From the IMG/VR virus record IMGVR_UViG_3300036791_001056, positions 62,001 through 126,000 of that record: a DNA stretch of 64,000 nt; one strand, 5' to 3'. The stretch comes from a virus. The position numbers and the translations under genes are program-made. The notes below the pieces were generated by a model. The model saw nothing but the letters and a program-made list of their open reading frames with translations. It made no database searches and was not told the origin of the DNA. Below, piece by piece: positions 16,986-25,836 of the stretch. Within the stretch, counting starts at the first letter, position 1; each line of letters opens with the position of its first letter.

Positions 16986-17297
16986 TCAATCGATGGTCGA
17001 CCCGATGGTCGCCAGCCCGGCCACCACCGTCGCCGTGCCTGCTGTAGTGACGGCGTACAGGTTGATGGCCGTGCCCTGGAAGAGCAGCTGCTGGCTGACG
17101 AGCAGCGGGATGCCCGTCGAAGTGCTGACCGCGGTGCCGCCACCCACGTACACCGTGGCGGTTCCCAGGTTGGCCACCAGCACGTTCCGCAGTGTGCCGG
17201 TGAGCCCGCTCGCGGCGGTGTTGAAGATGGCGACGGTACCAGACGCTGTGCCCACGCTGGTGGTCTGGGTGCCCGGGCCGTTGGCGAAGATGGCCAT
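16986..17297 (-). CDS. head decoration-like protein (103 aa)
   Basis: I chose ATG 17297, preceded by AAAGGACGGCC; the frame upstream overlaps the plus-strand promoter and gene. The product carries VLVANLGTATVYVGGGTAV and LLFQGTAINLYAVTTAGTA, matching the segment shared with its neighbour at 16433. It is probably exposed on the capsid surface. Confidence 0.65.
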   Translation of the reverse strand: MAIFANGPGTQTTSVGTASGTVAIFNTAASGLTGTLRNVLVANLGTATVYVGGGTAVSTSTGIPLLVSQQLLFQGTAINLYAVTTAGTATVVAGLATIGSTID

Positions 17298-17303
17298 CTG
17301 GCC

Positions 17304-17332
17304 GTCCTTTCGTGATCTGATTGTGGTATAAT
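17304..17332 (+). promoter_or_regulatory. plus-strand promoter with TGTGGTATAAT
   Basis: Extended -10 TGTGGTATAAT ends at 17332. The -35 (GTCCTT) is weak, but the leader AGAGGAACGTGGAACGGAGGG follows the usual pattern. Confidence 0.65.
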
Positions 17333-17372
17333 TACTTACAAGTAGAGGAACGTGGAACGGAGGGACCAGCGA

Positions 17373-17952
17373 GTGGGCTACAGCACCGACTTCACGGGTG
17401 AGGTTACCGTCACCCCGCCCCTGTCTGCCCAAGAGGCAGACTTCCTGCAGCGGTTCGCGGTCACCCGGCACTGCAGTCATCAGCCCAGCATGTACGCGGC
17501 GGCGCCGCGCCTCAGCCGTGCTGAGATCGCAGAGCTGAGCAGGCCCGCGGTGACGCACATGACCTCAGACTGCCCAGCACCGCGCAACACCAGCTGCGGC
17601 GGCGCCAGCGCCGGGGCTCTGGTGCCAGTGGGTGCCGGGCGGCTATGACAGCGTAGATGACGTGTGGCACACGATCAAGTGGGACGGCGGCGAGAAGTTC
17701 TATGAGTACACGGAGTGGCTGAAGTTCATCATCCAGCACTTTCTCATGCCCGGCGCTCAAGCGCTCACCGGCACCGGTCCCGTGATTCCCGGCGGCGCCG
17801 CGGACTCACTCAACCCAGCCGGGCACGCATTGACCGGCGTGATCGAGTGGCAGGGTGAGGAGAGCGATGACATGGGCCGGATCGTGGTCAGGGACAACGT
17901 CGTCATGACTCAAGTCGCGGGCCGGTCATACGGAGAGATCGCTGAGGTCTAA
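17373..17952 (+). pseudogene. conserved actinophage protein split by a one-base insertion
   Basis: The start is GTG 17373 behind GGAGGG. The first frame reads GYSTDFTGEVTVTPPLSAQE and ends at 17648. The second frame, open from about 17560, carries PGLWCQWVPGGYDS, then WDGGEKFYEYTEWLKF and GVIEWQGEESDDMGRIVV, and ends at 17952. These are parts of one small protein type that I know from actinophages. Deleting one G from the GGGG at 17613-17616 joins them cleanly at ASAGLWCQW. Either the gene has decayed, the tract is phase-variable, or the base is a sequencing error. Function unknown. Confidence 0.7.
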
Positions 17953-18030
17953 CTCAGCAGAACACAGCTGAGCATCAGCCGAGCCCAGCTTACCGTACCA
18001 AGGCAAAGCGTAGTCTGGCACAGCTCAGTG
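17953..18030. other. AGC-rich spacer at a convergent gene junction
   Basis: Untranslated sequence with repeated CAGC/GAGC/AAGC units between the plus gene ending at 17952 and the hairpin at 18031. No open frame is seen. Confidence 0.45.
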
Positions 18031-18058
18031 ACCCGGGCAGGCGCGAGCCTGCCCGGGT
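18031..18058. terminator. perfect 12-bp hairpin, likely bidirectional terminator
   Basis: ACCCGGGCAGGC (18031-18042) pairs with GCCTGCCCGGGT (18047-18058) around a GCGA loop. It lies between converging genes that end at 17952 and 18098. Confidence 0.7.
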
Positions 18059-18097
18059 CTCTCTGCTTCATAAGAAGATATGGCTGCCTCAAGAGGT

Positions 18098-18913
18098 TTA
18101 GAGACCGAGAGCGGTGTAGAGTGGAGTGATGAAGGTACCGTTATCAATGGATGCGTGAGAGATGCGGTAAACGCGGTAACCACGCGCAACTAGCTCTGTA
18201 TCACGTTCTGAGTCACGGGCAGCACACTCAACACTCTTGTGATGGGCACCATCCACCTCAATGTCAAGACGAAGTGCCGGTACATATAGGTCTATCTCCC
18301 AGTTTGACGAGGTGTCGTGCGGGATGAATGGAACATCTGCAGTAATCAAGATGATGGCCACCACTGATTCATACGTAGTCAGTGGTCGTTCTTCTAGCAT
18401 CTTGAAGCTGTTGCGCAAGTTACCGCGCATCTCACGCCATGCTTGCTTCATGGCTGTTGACCGGCGGCCGGCGTATTTTGGATCCATCGTTACACGCTGA
18501 AGACCGGCAGCATGACGTTGACGGAAATTTTCGTCTGCTGCGAACTTCTCGCGCATAATCTCAGACTGCAACTCACGGCGGCCAGGCCGATTATTGACTT
18601 CGGTGGTTGCTGCCGAACGCCGCGCCTTAGTTCCGGGCTGAGCCTCTACCTCAGCACGATGCGCCCGGTATTCTGGGTCTTCCCAGCGCGCTTGCATCGC
18701 TGCTTGCCGCCGTTGATCAGATTCAGGTGTGTGAGTTTTTTGTGCTGCTTCTGACCGTTCTTCCGCGGTCATCCGCTGCTTGCTGGCGCGAACGCCGGCG
18801 GACACCTTCTTCCGGTATTCCGGATCTTGCGCCCGCCGGCGCATCGCTTCTGCTTGTCTTTCACGCCGTTCAGGCGTCCACCCTTTACTTGCGCCTGCTG
18901 ATGATCCTGGCAT
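18098..18913 (-). CDS. free-standing Vsr/DUF559-like homing endonuclease
   Basis: This 271-residue protein starts at ATG 18913, 30 bases after the capsid stop, behind a possible -10 TATACT. The N-terminal ~150 residues are basic repeats with RR..A...RWEDPEYRAHR-type units, probably DNA binding. The C-terminus has EIDLYVPALRLDIEVDGAHH and then ERDTELVARGYRVYRISH. This is the beta-strand Asp/Glu pattern and downstream helix-strand of Vsr-like PD-(D/E)XK nucleases. Together with the intron-encoded enzyme at 20077 it places two related endonucleases at the capsid locus. It likely cuts capsid alleles lacking it. Confidence 0.8.
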   Translation of the reverse strand: MPGSSAGASKGWTPERRERQAEAMRRRAQDPEYRKKVSAGVRASKQRMTAEERSEAAQKTHTPESDQRRQAAMQARWEDPEYRAHRAEVEAQPGTKARRSAATTEVNNRPGRRELQSEIMREKFAADENFRQRHAAGLQRVTMDPKYAGRRSTAMKQAWREMRGNLRNSFKMLEERPLTTYESVVAIILITADVPFIPHDTSSNWEIDLYVPALRLDIEVDGAHHKSVECAARDSERDTELVARGYRVYRISHASIDNGTFITPLYTALGL

Positions 18914-18942
18914 AACACCAGTATATCATAAGCTACAAGTTT

Positions 18943-19986
18943 TTAAGAAAATGGTGTTGTGTCTGACACCTGCAGCCCCTGGATGATGCCCGAGTAGAAC
19001 GGCGCGTATGCGACCAGCGCACCGTACATGAACAGGCTGTACCGGAAGCTCGCGTCGATGACCGGCCAGGCGATGGACACATAGTCCTGCACCATGGTCA
19101 TCTCCCAGGCGTTGGCCACGTTCGTCCACGTCTGGGGGAGCTGGTACGTCATCAGGATCGCGGTGCCCTGGGTCAGCCAGGGGTGCACCACGAGCTTCAG
19201 GATGCTGCGGGTGATCGGGTTCTGGAACTCGGACACCGCGGCGCCGACGCGCACGCCGGAGACGTCGGGCTGGTCCAGGAACAGCCGGTAGTTGGTAGCA
19301 GCGCCCTGGCTGATGACGTCCGTCGAGAGCCGCATGATGTCGCCGCCGTCGCCCACGAGCTCGCCCGGGTCAGCGCGGAACGCGCCCGGGTTCGTGAGGT
19401 TGGACTCCCACAGGGCGTCCAGCGCGGTGTAGATGGTGTTGTAGGAGAGGTGGGTGCCGGCGGACGGCTGGTAGTAGCCGCCCTGCCAGCCGGCCGGGTA
19501 CACCGTGGAGTTGGCGGACTTACCGGTCAGGACCGGGATCAGCCCCTCCATCCGGGTGTTGGCACCGGTGGTGGAGTCGGTGGTGGGTGGGTGAGTGGCG
19601 GGCGCCGCGAGCGTCAGCGGACCCTGGACGGTGAACCGCTGGCCGCCGACGCCCGTTGCGACCTTCCACAGCTGGCCGTTGGTCGGCGTCGCGGAGTTCT
19701 CCGAGACGTAGATGTTGTACTGCTGGGCGCCCGCGACCGGGACGATTGTGACGTCCACGACGTTGGTGGTCCCGACGGTCGTGATGTCCGAGGACACCGC
19801 GGAGGCGACGGTCTCACCGTAGTAGTTGGTAGCGGTGACGGCGACCACGAAGTGCGACGGCGAGCCGCCGATCACGGTCTCGTTGGAGCCCGCCGCGCGG
19901 AGGGTAGTGGTCGGAGCAGCCGGTGTCTGCAGCGTGGCGGATGAGCCCGCCAGCATCTGGTACTCCTCCCCCATCATCATTTCTTG
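18943..19986 (-). CDS. major capsid protein, exon 2
   Basis: This exon gives the C-terminal 347 residues. It opens QEMMMGEEYQMLAG, which continues the LILL ending of exon 1 in the spacing typical of HK97-type capsid proteins. An Ig/FN3-like insertion follows (VVAVTATNYYGETVASAVSS, then AQQYNIYVSENS), and then the capsid core returns (LLWESN-like DALWESNLTNP, and LVVHPWLTQGTAILMTYQLP). The stop is TAA 18945-18943. With exon 1 the spliced protein has 614 residues. It forms the head shell. An ATG inside exon 2 (19980) could make a free fragment if splicing fails. Confidence 0.88.
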   Translation of the reverse strand, partial: QEMMMGEEYQMLAGSSATLQTPAAPTTTLRAAGSNETVIGGSPSHFVVAVTATNYYGETVASAVSSDITTVGTTNVVDVTIVPVAGAQQYNIYVSENSATPTNGQLWKVATGVGGQRFTVQGPLTLAAPATHPPTTDSTTGANTRMEGLIPVLTGKSANSTVYPAGWQGGYYQPSAGTHLSYNTIYTALDALWESNLTNPGAFRADPGELVGDGGDIMRLSTDVISQGAATNYRLFLDQPDVSGVRVGAAVSEFQNPITRSILKLVVHPWLTQGTAILMTYQLPQTWTNVANAWEMTMVQDYVSIAWPVIDASFRYSLFMYGALVAYAPFYSGIIQGLQVSDTTPFS

Positions 19987-20971
19987 CGTTATTTGTTACC
20001 GCCGGGAGAGAGGCGGGACACGTCATTTCTGCATGTCTCTGCAGCTTTACCATCGACTGCAGACCGGACTATATCATCACCTGCTGCGTCTGATGCGCAT
20101 TAGCTCGTTAAGCGCTTGAATCTGCGTTCCCTCGTTAAACACCGGTGACTGCTCACGCGGCAGCATCAACGATGATACACACTGATCAGCGTCATCAGCG
20201 ATGGATTGGTACCGGAATCTTACCACGTGATAACCAGCAACTTCAATGTCACACTGCCTGATTTTATCGCGCTCCGGACTATATCTCATGTTGTGAGACA
20301 CACCATCAGCTTCTATTACCAGCAAATGCTGAGCCAGCAAGATGTCTACGATGTACGTTCCATCCAAGACAACTGCCGGTGCTTCAAACGACAGTGAAGC
20401 TCGCTTAAGAGCTTCACGCAGCTCAACTTCAGCGGCAGGCACCTTGTCACCGCGCTCCCGTGCAGTGGCAATACGCCTAAGCCACGCTTCACGCTGCCGT
20501 TGTCGATGACCAGGACGATCCCAGTGATACAGTGGCTTTTCTGGGTCAGCCCAAATCCGCTGTACCATCTTAGACTGCTGCTCACGCCGTTCGGTGTTTT
20601 CCCACGTCTGACGTGTTACTGTGCGTGCCTTTTCGTGATTTTCCGGGTTAGCCCACCGATTCTCTCGGCCGACTCTTCCAGGATCGCGAACTACGACACC
20701 AGCATCAGCTAGCATCTTTCGCACTATCCGGTACTTTATACCGTACATAGCAGCAAGCTTGGTCACGCTACCGGCAGCTTCATAATCACGCTGAAGCTGA
20801 TTAACTGCTTGCAGGGCCTCGCGTGTAGTCTCTACGGAGTCCCCAGGCTCAGGGGTTCCCTCGGTGTTGTCCATGCAGTCATTCTAACACAAAGAATGAT
20901 GATCGGAGGATGTTCACCGATACAGCGAGGTTATTCGACGCGGGTCACCCCGCGAAGCCTCCAAGAATTTA
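19987..20971 (-). mobile_element. group I intron in the major capsid gene
   Basis: The capsid frame stops at TAA directly after CTT (20972) and resumes at 19986. Boundaries 20972|20971 and 19987|19986 restore one continuous capsid frame. They also obey the group I rule: exon ends in U, intron ends in G. Near the 3' end the minus strand reads GATGATATAGTCC (20066-20075 core), the conserved S/P7 element of group I introns. Near the 5' end a CGCGGG-GTGA-CCCGCG hairpin resembles P2. The intron is 985 nt, of which 798 encode an endonuclease. I could not fold the whole core; P1 pairing at the 5' site is weak, so the exact site could differ slightly. Confidence 0.78.
20077..20874 (-). CDS. intron-encoded Vsr-like homing endonuclease
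   Basis: This 265-residue protein starts at ATG 20874. An N-terminal region contains an HTH-like segment (AAMYGIKYRIVRKMLADAGV). The next part is basic, with EKARTVTRQTWENTERREQQ. The C-terminal nuclease-like part reads TYIVDILLAQHLLVIEADG and then RDKIRQCDIEVAGYHVVRFR. This is the Vsr/PD-(D/E)XK pattern, as in the enzyme at 18098. The stop TGA abuts the intron's conserved GATATAGTCC, so the end of the gene overlaps the intron core. It should promote homing of the intron into intronless capsid genes. Confidence 0.82.
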   Translation of the reverse strand: MDNTEGTPEPGDSVETTREALQAVNQLQRDYEAAGSVTKLAAMYGIKYRIVRKMLADAGVVVRDPGRVGRENRWANPENHEKARTVTRQTWENTERREQQSKMVQRIWADPEKPLYHWDRPGHRQRQREAWLRRIATARERGDKVPAAEVELREALKRASLSFEAPAVVLDGTYIVDILLAQHLLVIEADGVSHNMRYSPERDKIRQCDIEVAGYHVVRFRYQSIADDADQCVSSLMLPREQSPVFNEGTQIQALNELMRIRRSR

Positions 20972-21772
20972 AAGGAGAATGAGTGATGCGAGAGCAGAGA
21001 CGTCCTCGAAGCCCTGGCCAGCGAACTGGCTCAGCCACGAGAGCGCCTCAGTGAGGCCGAAGAAGCGGTACGGCACCGCGATGTCGACCTCGGTCTGCGA
21101 TCCCGAGCCCGGCAGGTTCATCGGCCAGTTGGTCCCGGACATGGTGCTGGAAGACGTCACCAACTCGGGAATCGAGATGTCGATGACGCCCTGCCCGCCG
21201 GTCTGCGAGCCACTGACGCCGGTGAAGATCTTCGCCTGCCGCATGGTGCCCTGGCCAGCTGGCCGAGGGAACTTATTGCGAAAAACGGTATAAACAGGAT
21301 AAATCAGACGCGAAGGCGCAACCAGGTCAAACGGGACCAGCCCGTTCACGGTCCCGATGCCCAGGTTGCCCGCGGTGAAGCTCCTGACCAGGTCAGGAGT
21401 GACGCCGGGCAGTGAGGCGATGAGCTTCTGGATCGCCTCGGCAGGTGACGGCGTGCTCAGCGCGGTCTGCAGGAAGCCGCGCTGGCTGAGGAAGTCCGGG
21501 CTCATGCCCTTGACCACCGCTGGGCGGTCGGTCATGCCCTGGTAAACGGCGCTGCGCAGCTCGAGCGCTGCCTGCGCGGACTTCATCATGATCTGGCTGG
21601 GGTCAGTCAGCGGGGTGTTGATGCCCTCAGCGTAGGTGCAGCCCTTGACGAGGTTGGGCATGCGGGCCTTGATGACGTCGCCCGCCCTGCTAGCGTGCGC
21701 GGCGTCGGCCTGTGCCTCCCTCGCCGGCATGGTGAGGTCGAGCCCCGGGCTCGCCTCGAGAGTTGCCGCCAT
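20972..21772 (-). CDS. major capsid protein, exon 1
   Basis: This exon gives residues 1-267 from ATG 21772 behind AAGGGA. The N-terminal arm is helical and polar. Later segments GLVPFDLVAPSRLIYPVYTV and RQAKIFTGVSGSQTGGQGVI and the ending FAGQGFEDVSALASLILL are typical of an HK97-fold subunit (spine helix, P-domain). The frame stops at TAA 20971, the first base of the intron, so without splicing a 267-residue truncated protein would be made. Confidence 0.88.
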
Positions 21773-21847
21773 AGCGGTCCCTTCGGTTCTCAGCGCGGAG
21801 CGCTGTGCTGCTTGTGTGAGTCATGAGAGGTGACGGTTCCTTCGGTA

Positions 21848-24800
21848 TCAACTGATTCCGCGGATCTTGAGGATCTCGCGCCAGGCAGCTTCCCGCTGCG
21901 CTGGGTATGGAGTGGTGCGCCAGTCGTGCTCCAACTCCATCAACCTCATGGCTTGAATGCGCTCCGCGCTCTCTGCCATGGTCGGCGCCGCCGGCGCCGA
22001 GGTCTGCATCTTCTGGATGGGCGCAGCGAGAGCCGCGCCCCGGTATGCGAACACAGCCGGGTCAGGCTGCGCGCTCAGCTGGCTGAGCGTCTTCGCCTGC
22101 TTCTTCAGCAGCTTGGCCTGCCGCCGCACGGTCGCCTGCAGCTCGGTGAGCTGCTCGGTAATGACGTCCGGTGCCGCCGCGGTGAGCTCTACACTCTTAG
22201 TCACCAGCTCACCGGTAACCTGCTCACCCTTGGTGAGCTGGCGCGGCACCGCCGGCATCTTCATGGTCTCCGGCGCCGCGTCGGGCTCCTTCTTGGCGCC
22301 CTCACCGTGCATGGGACAGATGTCAGGGAACGTTTGCTGGATGTGATCGTGGATCGCCTGCATCGCGGTGCGAGTGGTCTCGCGGCCCGCGTGAGAGTAG
22401 AACGTCCGGCCGGCCTTGGCGGCGACCACGTCGCTGATGGCCTTGCTCACCGCTGCTGACGCGCTGGGAACGCCGTTCGGAGTCCCGCTCCCCGGGCTCA
22501 TCGCGGCGTGGCCATCGCTGAGGAACGGGCGCTTGAACTGCGCCGCCTCGATCTCGCCCGAGGTGATCGGCGTCTGGTTCGGGCTTCCGTAAGCCGGAGA
22601 CGGCGCTGCGTGACCCGCGCTGATGTACGGCCGCTGGAATTGACCTGGCTGGCAAGCAGCGGGCGTCGGAGCAGTTCCCGGGCCCGGATTCGCGTCACCG
22701 AACGCCTTGTGCAGCTCCTCGTGCGCCTCCCACACGTCAGCGGGCACCGCGTGCTTCAGCGTGCTGGCGTGGTGACCGAGCTGCGCCGCGCGCGCTGCCT
22801 CGTGGTACGGCAGCGACGTGGCCATGTCCAGCGACTTGACCTGCCACTCCACCTCATTGATCTCAGCCGCGAGGCTGCGGTCCGGGTAGCACTTAACGAT
22901 CATCTCCGGGCTGAACGCGGCGCACGTCATGTCGTGCAAGACGCCCATCGTCATGGGAACGCCTGACTTGACGATGCGCGCCAGCGCCAGCGCCCCCGAC
23001 TCGCTCTTCAGCGCCGGCGCCTCCAGCGGTCCGGGTGCCTCATGGTCATCGTCCTGCATGTGCGCGTCATCCTCGAGCGCCTCAACCGCAGCGCCGTCGG
23101 GCTCGCGGTGCGCGGGAGCCTCCTCGGTGTGCATGCCCCGGGCGCTCGCCGCCTCAGCGGGCGACTCACTCTTCTCGATGAGCTCAGCGCTCACCTCAGC
23201 GCTCTCGCTCTTCTTGACGCCCGTCTTATCAGGCGTCTCGCCCACGCTGCCGCCGGCCGGAGCGCCGCAGCCGGGACAGAACCGGCTCTTACCCTTCATC
23301 GCGCCGCCGCACTTACCGCACGTGACCTTGCCCTTCAGCGCCTCAGCTGCCACGCTCTTCCTCACCCGCGTGCCGGACCCGCCGCAGTCCGGGCACTTCC
23401 GGTTACCGCCCATGATCTTACCGGCGCCTCTGCACGTCTTGCACTTCTTCCCGGCAGGCTTGAACGCCTTCTCAGCCGAGTCATCACTCACGCGGCGCGC
23501 CACGGCGCCGTCTCCGTCACCGTCCGCGTCGAAGAGCCCATCACCGTCGTGATCAGCGTCACCGCTGCCCTCCACCACGATCTTGGTCTCCTTCTCGCCC
23601 TTCTCAACCGGATCGCCAGCAGTTGCCGTGCTCTCAGCCTTCTCAGCCGAGTCATCAGCATCGCTGTCATCACTGCGATCAGCCACGCCGTTCACGTTGC
23701 CCGTGCCGCTGCAGTCCGGGCACTTCATGTGACCGTCACGGATCTTCCCGCCACCGTGGCACGTAGTGCACGTGCCGCCGATCTTCAGGACCTCAGCCTC
23801 ATCTGCCGTCTTAGCGGTGTCCGGTAGTGCTGCCACGAACTCGGGCCCCTTCTCGTGGGCGATGCGCTTAATGTTGGCCTGCAGCTGCTCGGTGGAGTAG
23901 TTGTCATCACCGGCGCGCCCCACCGACTGCCACGCGTCAGAGACGTCGCCCGGGCTGGTGATCGGGAATGACCGGTTGCGGCCGGCAAACGCCGAGCTGG
24001 GCAAGGTGGCGCGATCCACGCCGCCAGGATGCGTGTCCTCACCCACGTTGCCGGACTTGCGCTTGCCAATGATCCGCGCCAAGTCAGCCGGCGTGACGGC
24101 CACACTCACGTCCTCCGGCAGCTCGAGCGTCACCATCTTTTCTGCCACTGCTGCCGTCACACCGGCTCCTTTCCTCGTATAATCAGGCTTTGGGACGGCT
24201 CCCATGCCGTGAGTGTGGGCTAGCCCCCAGTCAACCAGCACACCGTCCCGCGTGACCGGCCGCAGCTGATGGTTCGTTACGGCCTCTTCTTGAGCGCGAT
24301 GCATCTCTTCGTGCATGGCTACGAGCTCATCTTTGCCAGACTTCTTCTTACCAGTCCTCCGGCCAATGCCCGGCAGCCCGGAGTGGTACGAGTCCATGTG
24401 AGCCCGGAGAGCACCGGCGCTCATCCGGTCAGCCGTCGGGTGATCATTCGGGATCGCGTCTCCGCCGATCTTCAGCCAGCCGTGCCGGAATGTGTCAGGA
24501 GTACCAGGAATGTGATGATCGTGGATGCTGTCCTTGGTAAGCACGCCGGTGCTGATCATCTTCTGGATGAACTCATCATTGCCCGTGATCTCACCGCTCA
24601 GCTCAGGTGACCCGTCCTTGGCCGCCTTCACGAGCTGAATGGCGCAGTTCTTGTTCGCGGGCCGGTCCACCAGGCTGATCTCCACGACCTGCCCGCCCTT
24701 GATGAGCCCGCCCCGGGCGCGCCCGTCGCGGACGATCTGCGGCCGCGCGATCCCGACCGAGTAGGCGCGCAGCGCTCCACCGAGGACCAGCTTCTGCGCG

Positions 24801-25102
24801 ATGGGCTCGATAATCTTGGACTTGACCCACGTGCCGCCGTCGCCGTCCACGTCCATGTCCACGCCGACGCCCGCCGGGTCCCGCTGGGCGTTGTGCTGCA
24901 CCCGGACGTTCGCCCCGTCGTTGAGCCAGTCGCGGATCGCCTTGGCCGCGAAGTCCGGGTCGATGATCTGCTCATCGCTGTCGAGCGCCCCGTCACTGGC
25001 CTTGCCGTACACGAGGACGTTGCCGTCGGCGTCCGTCTCAGCCTTGGCGATCGGGAAGCTGATGAACGTGAGCTCGCCGTCCGCTGTCAGGGTGGCTGCC
25101 AT
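21848..25102 (-). CDS. prohead protease fused to a long scaffold-like region with DnaJ-type zinc modules
   Basis: This 1084-residue protein starts at ATG 25102 behind GAGGA. Residues 1-160 form an HK97 gp4-like maturation protease: VRVQHNAQRDPAG carries a candidate His70 and ALRAYSVGIARP a candidate Ser115, followed by VEISLVDRPAN. The remainder is long and low in complexity. Two DnaJ-like zinc modules lie at about residues 440-465 and 545-575 (CTTCHGGGKI...CPDCSGTG and CKTCRGAGKI...CPDCGGSG), plus a further CGKCGG...CPGCG ribbon. Acidic linkers with an Asp-rich calcium-like stretch (DADHDGDGLFDADGDGDG) and a C-terminal coiled coil (LQATVRRQAKLLKKQAKTL) fit a scaffold. It should cleave and template the capsid; the zinc modules are unusual for this family. 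Confidence 0.85.
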   Translation of the reverse strand: MAATLTADGELTFISFPIAKAETDADGNVLVYGKASDGALDSDEQIIDPDFAAKAIRDWLNDGANVRVQHNAQRDPAGVGVDMDVDGDGGTWVKSKIIEPIAQKLVLGGALRAYSVGIARPQIVRDGRARGGLIKGGQVVEISLVDRPANKNCAIQLVKAAKDGSPELSGEITGNDEFIQKMISTGVLTKDSIHDHHIPGTPDTFRHGWLKIGGDAIPNDHPTADRMSAGALRAHMDSYHSGLPGIGRRTGKKKSGKDELVAMHEEMHRAQEEAVTNHQLRPVTRDGVLVDWGLAHTHGMGAVPKPDYTRKGAGVTAAVAEKMVTLELPEDVSVAVTPADLARIIGKRKSGNVGEDTHPGGVDRATLPSSAFAGRNRSFPITSPGDVSDAWQSVGRAGDDNYSTEQLQANIKRIAHEKGPEFVAALPDTAKTADEAEVLKIGGTCTTCHGGGKIRDGHMKCPDCSGTGNVNGVADRSDDSDADDSAEKAESTATAGDPVEKGEKETKIVVEGSGDADHDGDGLFDADGDGDGAVARRVSDDSAEKAFKPAGKKCKTCRGAGKIMGGNRKCPDCGGSGTRVRKSVAAEALKGKVTCGKCGGAMKGKSRFCPGCGAPAGGSVGETPDKTGVKKSESAEVSAELIEKSESPAEAASARGMHTEEAPAHREPDGAAVEALEDDAHMQDDDHEAPGPLEAPALKSESGALALARIVKSGVPMTMGVLHDMTCAAFSPEMIVKCYPDRSLAAEINEVEWQVKSLDMATSLPYHEAARAAQLGHHASTLKHAVPADVWEAHEELHKAFGDANPGPGTAPTPAACQPGQFQRPYISAGHAAPSPAYGSPNQTPITSGEIEAAQFKRPFLSDGHAAMSPGSGTPNGVPSASAAVSKAISDVVAAKAGRTFYSHAGRETTRTAMQAIHDHIQQTFPDICPMHGEGAKKEPDAAPETMKMPAVPRQLTKGEQVTGELVTKSVELTAAAPDVITEQLTELQATVRRQAKLLKKQAKTLSQLSAQPDPAVFAYRGAALAAPIQKMQTSAPAAPTMAESAERIQAMRLMELEHDWRTTPYPAQREAAWREILKIRGIS

Positions 25103-25115
25103 AGGTGTCCTCTGG

Positions 25116-25121
25116 TATAGT
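25116..25121 (+). promoter_or_regulatory. -10 element TATAGT for the gene at 25129
   Basis: CTGGTATAGT ends at 25121, 7 bases before GTG 25129, so the mRNA would be leaderless. The -35 region (TGGCTG at 25093-25098) is weak. Confidence 0.5.
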
Positions 25122-25128
25122 TTGGCTG

Positions 25129-25464
25129 GTGAGTTCTAAGTCAGCGCACCGGAAGAGACGTCACCAGCACAAGAAGCGCATAGCTCAAGTGATCACTGAT
25201 CACGCTCCCACGCTGCCTATGGACGTGATGCGCAGGCGCAGCAGCGCTGAGCGCGCCCCAGCGCTGCTGCAGCAGCTCGCTGACGTCATGAACGCGTGTG
25301 AAGCGTCCGGTGTGCTGATCAAGCCCGCCCATGGGGCCATCCTCACCCAGTTTGGCTATCTATTCTGGCTGCAGCACGATCACGTAGGCGACGGCGGGAG
25401 CTGGCAGGTGCGCACCCGCCGGCTGACTGAGCTGGCACTGCCTGATGATGACGATCTTACTTAA
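25129..25464 (+). CDS. hypothetical phage protein (111 aa), probably leaderless
   Basis: I chose GTG 25129, the first base expected from the TATAGT promoter; upstream codons overlap the -10 box. The N-terminus is Lys/Arg/His-rich (AHRKRRHQHKKRIAQVI). The rest is mixed, with LLQQLADVMNACEASGV and a C-terminal acidic run PDDDDL. It converges on the gene ending at 25468 with a gap of 3 bases. Function unknown. Confidence 0.6.
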   Translation: MSSKSAHRKRRHQHKKRIAQVITDHAPTLPMDVMRRRSSAERAPALLQQLADVMNACEASGVLIKPAHGAILTQFGYLFWLQHDHVGDGGSWQVRTRRLTELALPDDDDLT

Positions 25465-25467
25465 AAC

Positions 25468-25836
25468 TCACCCAGCGTGCTGAGCGCGCAGTGACTCCCA
25501 CTCACCTACGGCCTTGGCCGCTGCGGCGCGAACCTCGGGCGTGACCTTGCCCCGCCCGCTAGCCCAGCGCTTCACCGATCCTACAGCGGTGGCAATGGCC
25601 TGTGACTCGCTCATCCCGCCTCGGATGAGCGCGTGAGCGATGTTCTGAATGTAAGCGGGCAGCTGGTCAGACTTACTGCCCCAGAGCCCGTGCGTGCCGA
25701 GCGGGCGGTGCGTGGTGCTGAGCTCGGGCGTCTCGGCTGACTTAACGACGGCGCCCTCATCTGGCCACTCAGATGTGGTCAAGATCTCACCCGGGTCATC
25801 TGAGTACGGGTTGCCGGGCGCGTCGCGGGTGGTCAC
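25468..25836 (-). CDS. hypothetical head-region protein (122 aa)
   Basis: The start GTG 25836 overlaps the stop of the giant upstream gene as GTGA, so the two are translationally coupled. The C-terminal half has LPAYIQNIAHALIRGGMSES, IATAVGSVKRWASGRGKV and PEVRAAAAKAVGEW. This helical module (often called a DUF in phage head proteins) is found in actinophage and prophage capsid-associated proteins, often as a tail domain of larger proteins. It may bind the packaged cargo or head interior; this is inference. Confidence 0.65.
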   Translation of the reverse strand: MTTRDAPGNPYSDDPGEILTTSEWPDEGAVVKSAETPELSTTHRPLGTHGLWGSKSDQLPAYIQNIAHALIRGGMSESQAIATAVGSVKRWASGRGKVTPEVRAAAAKAVGEWESLRAQHAG

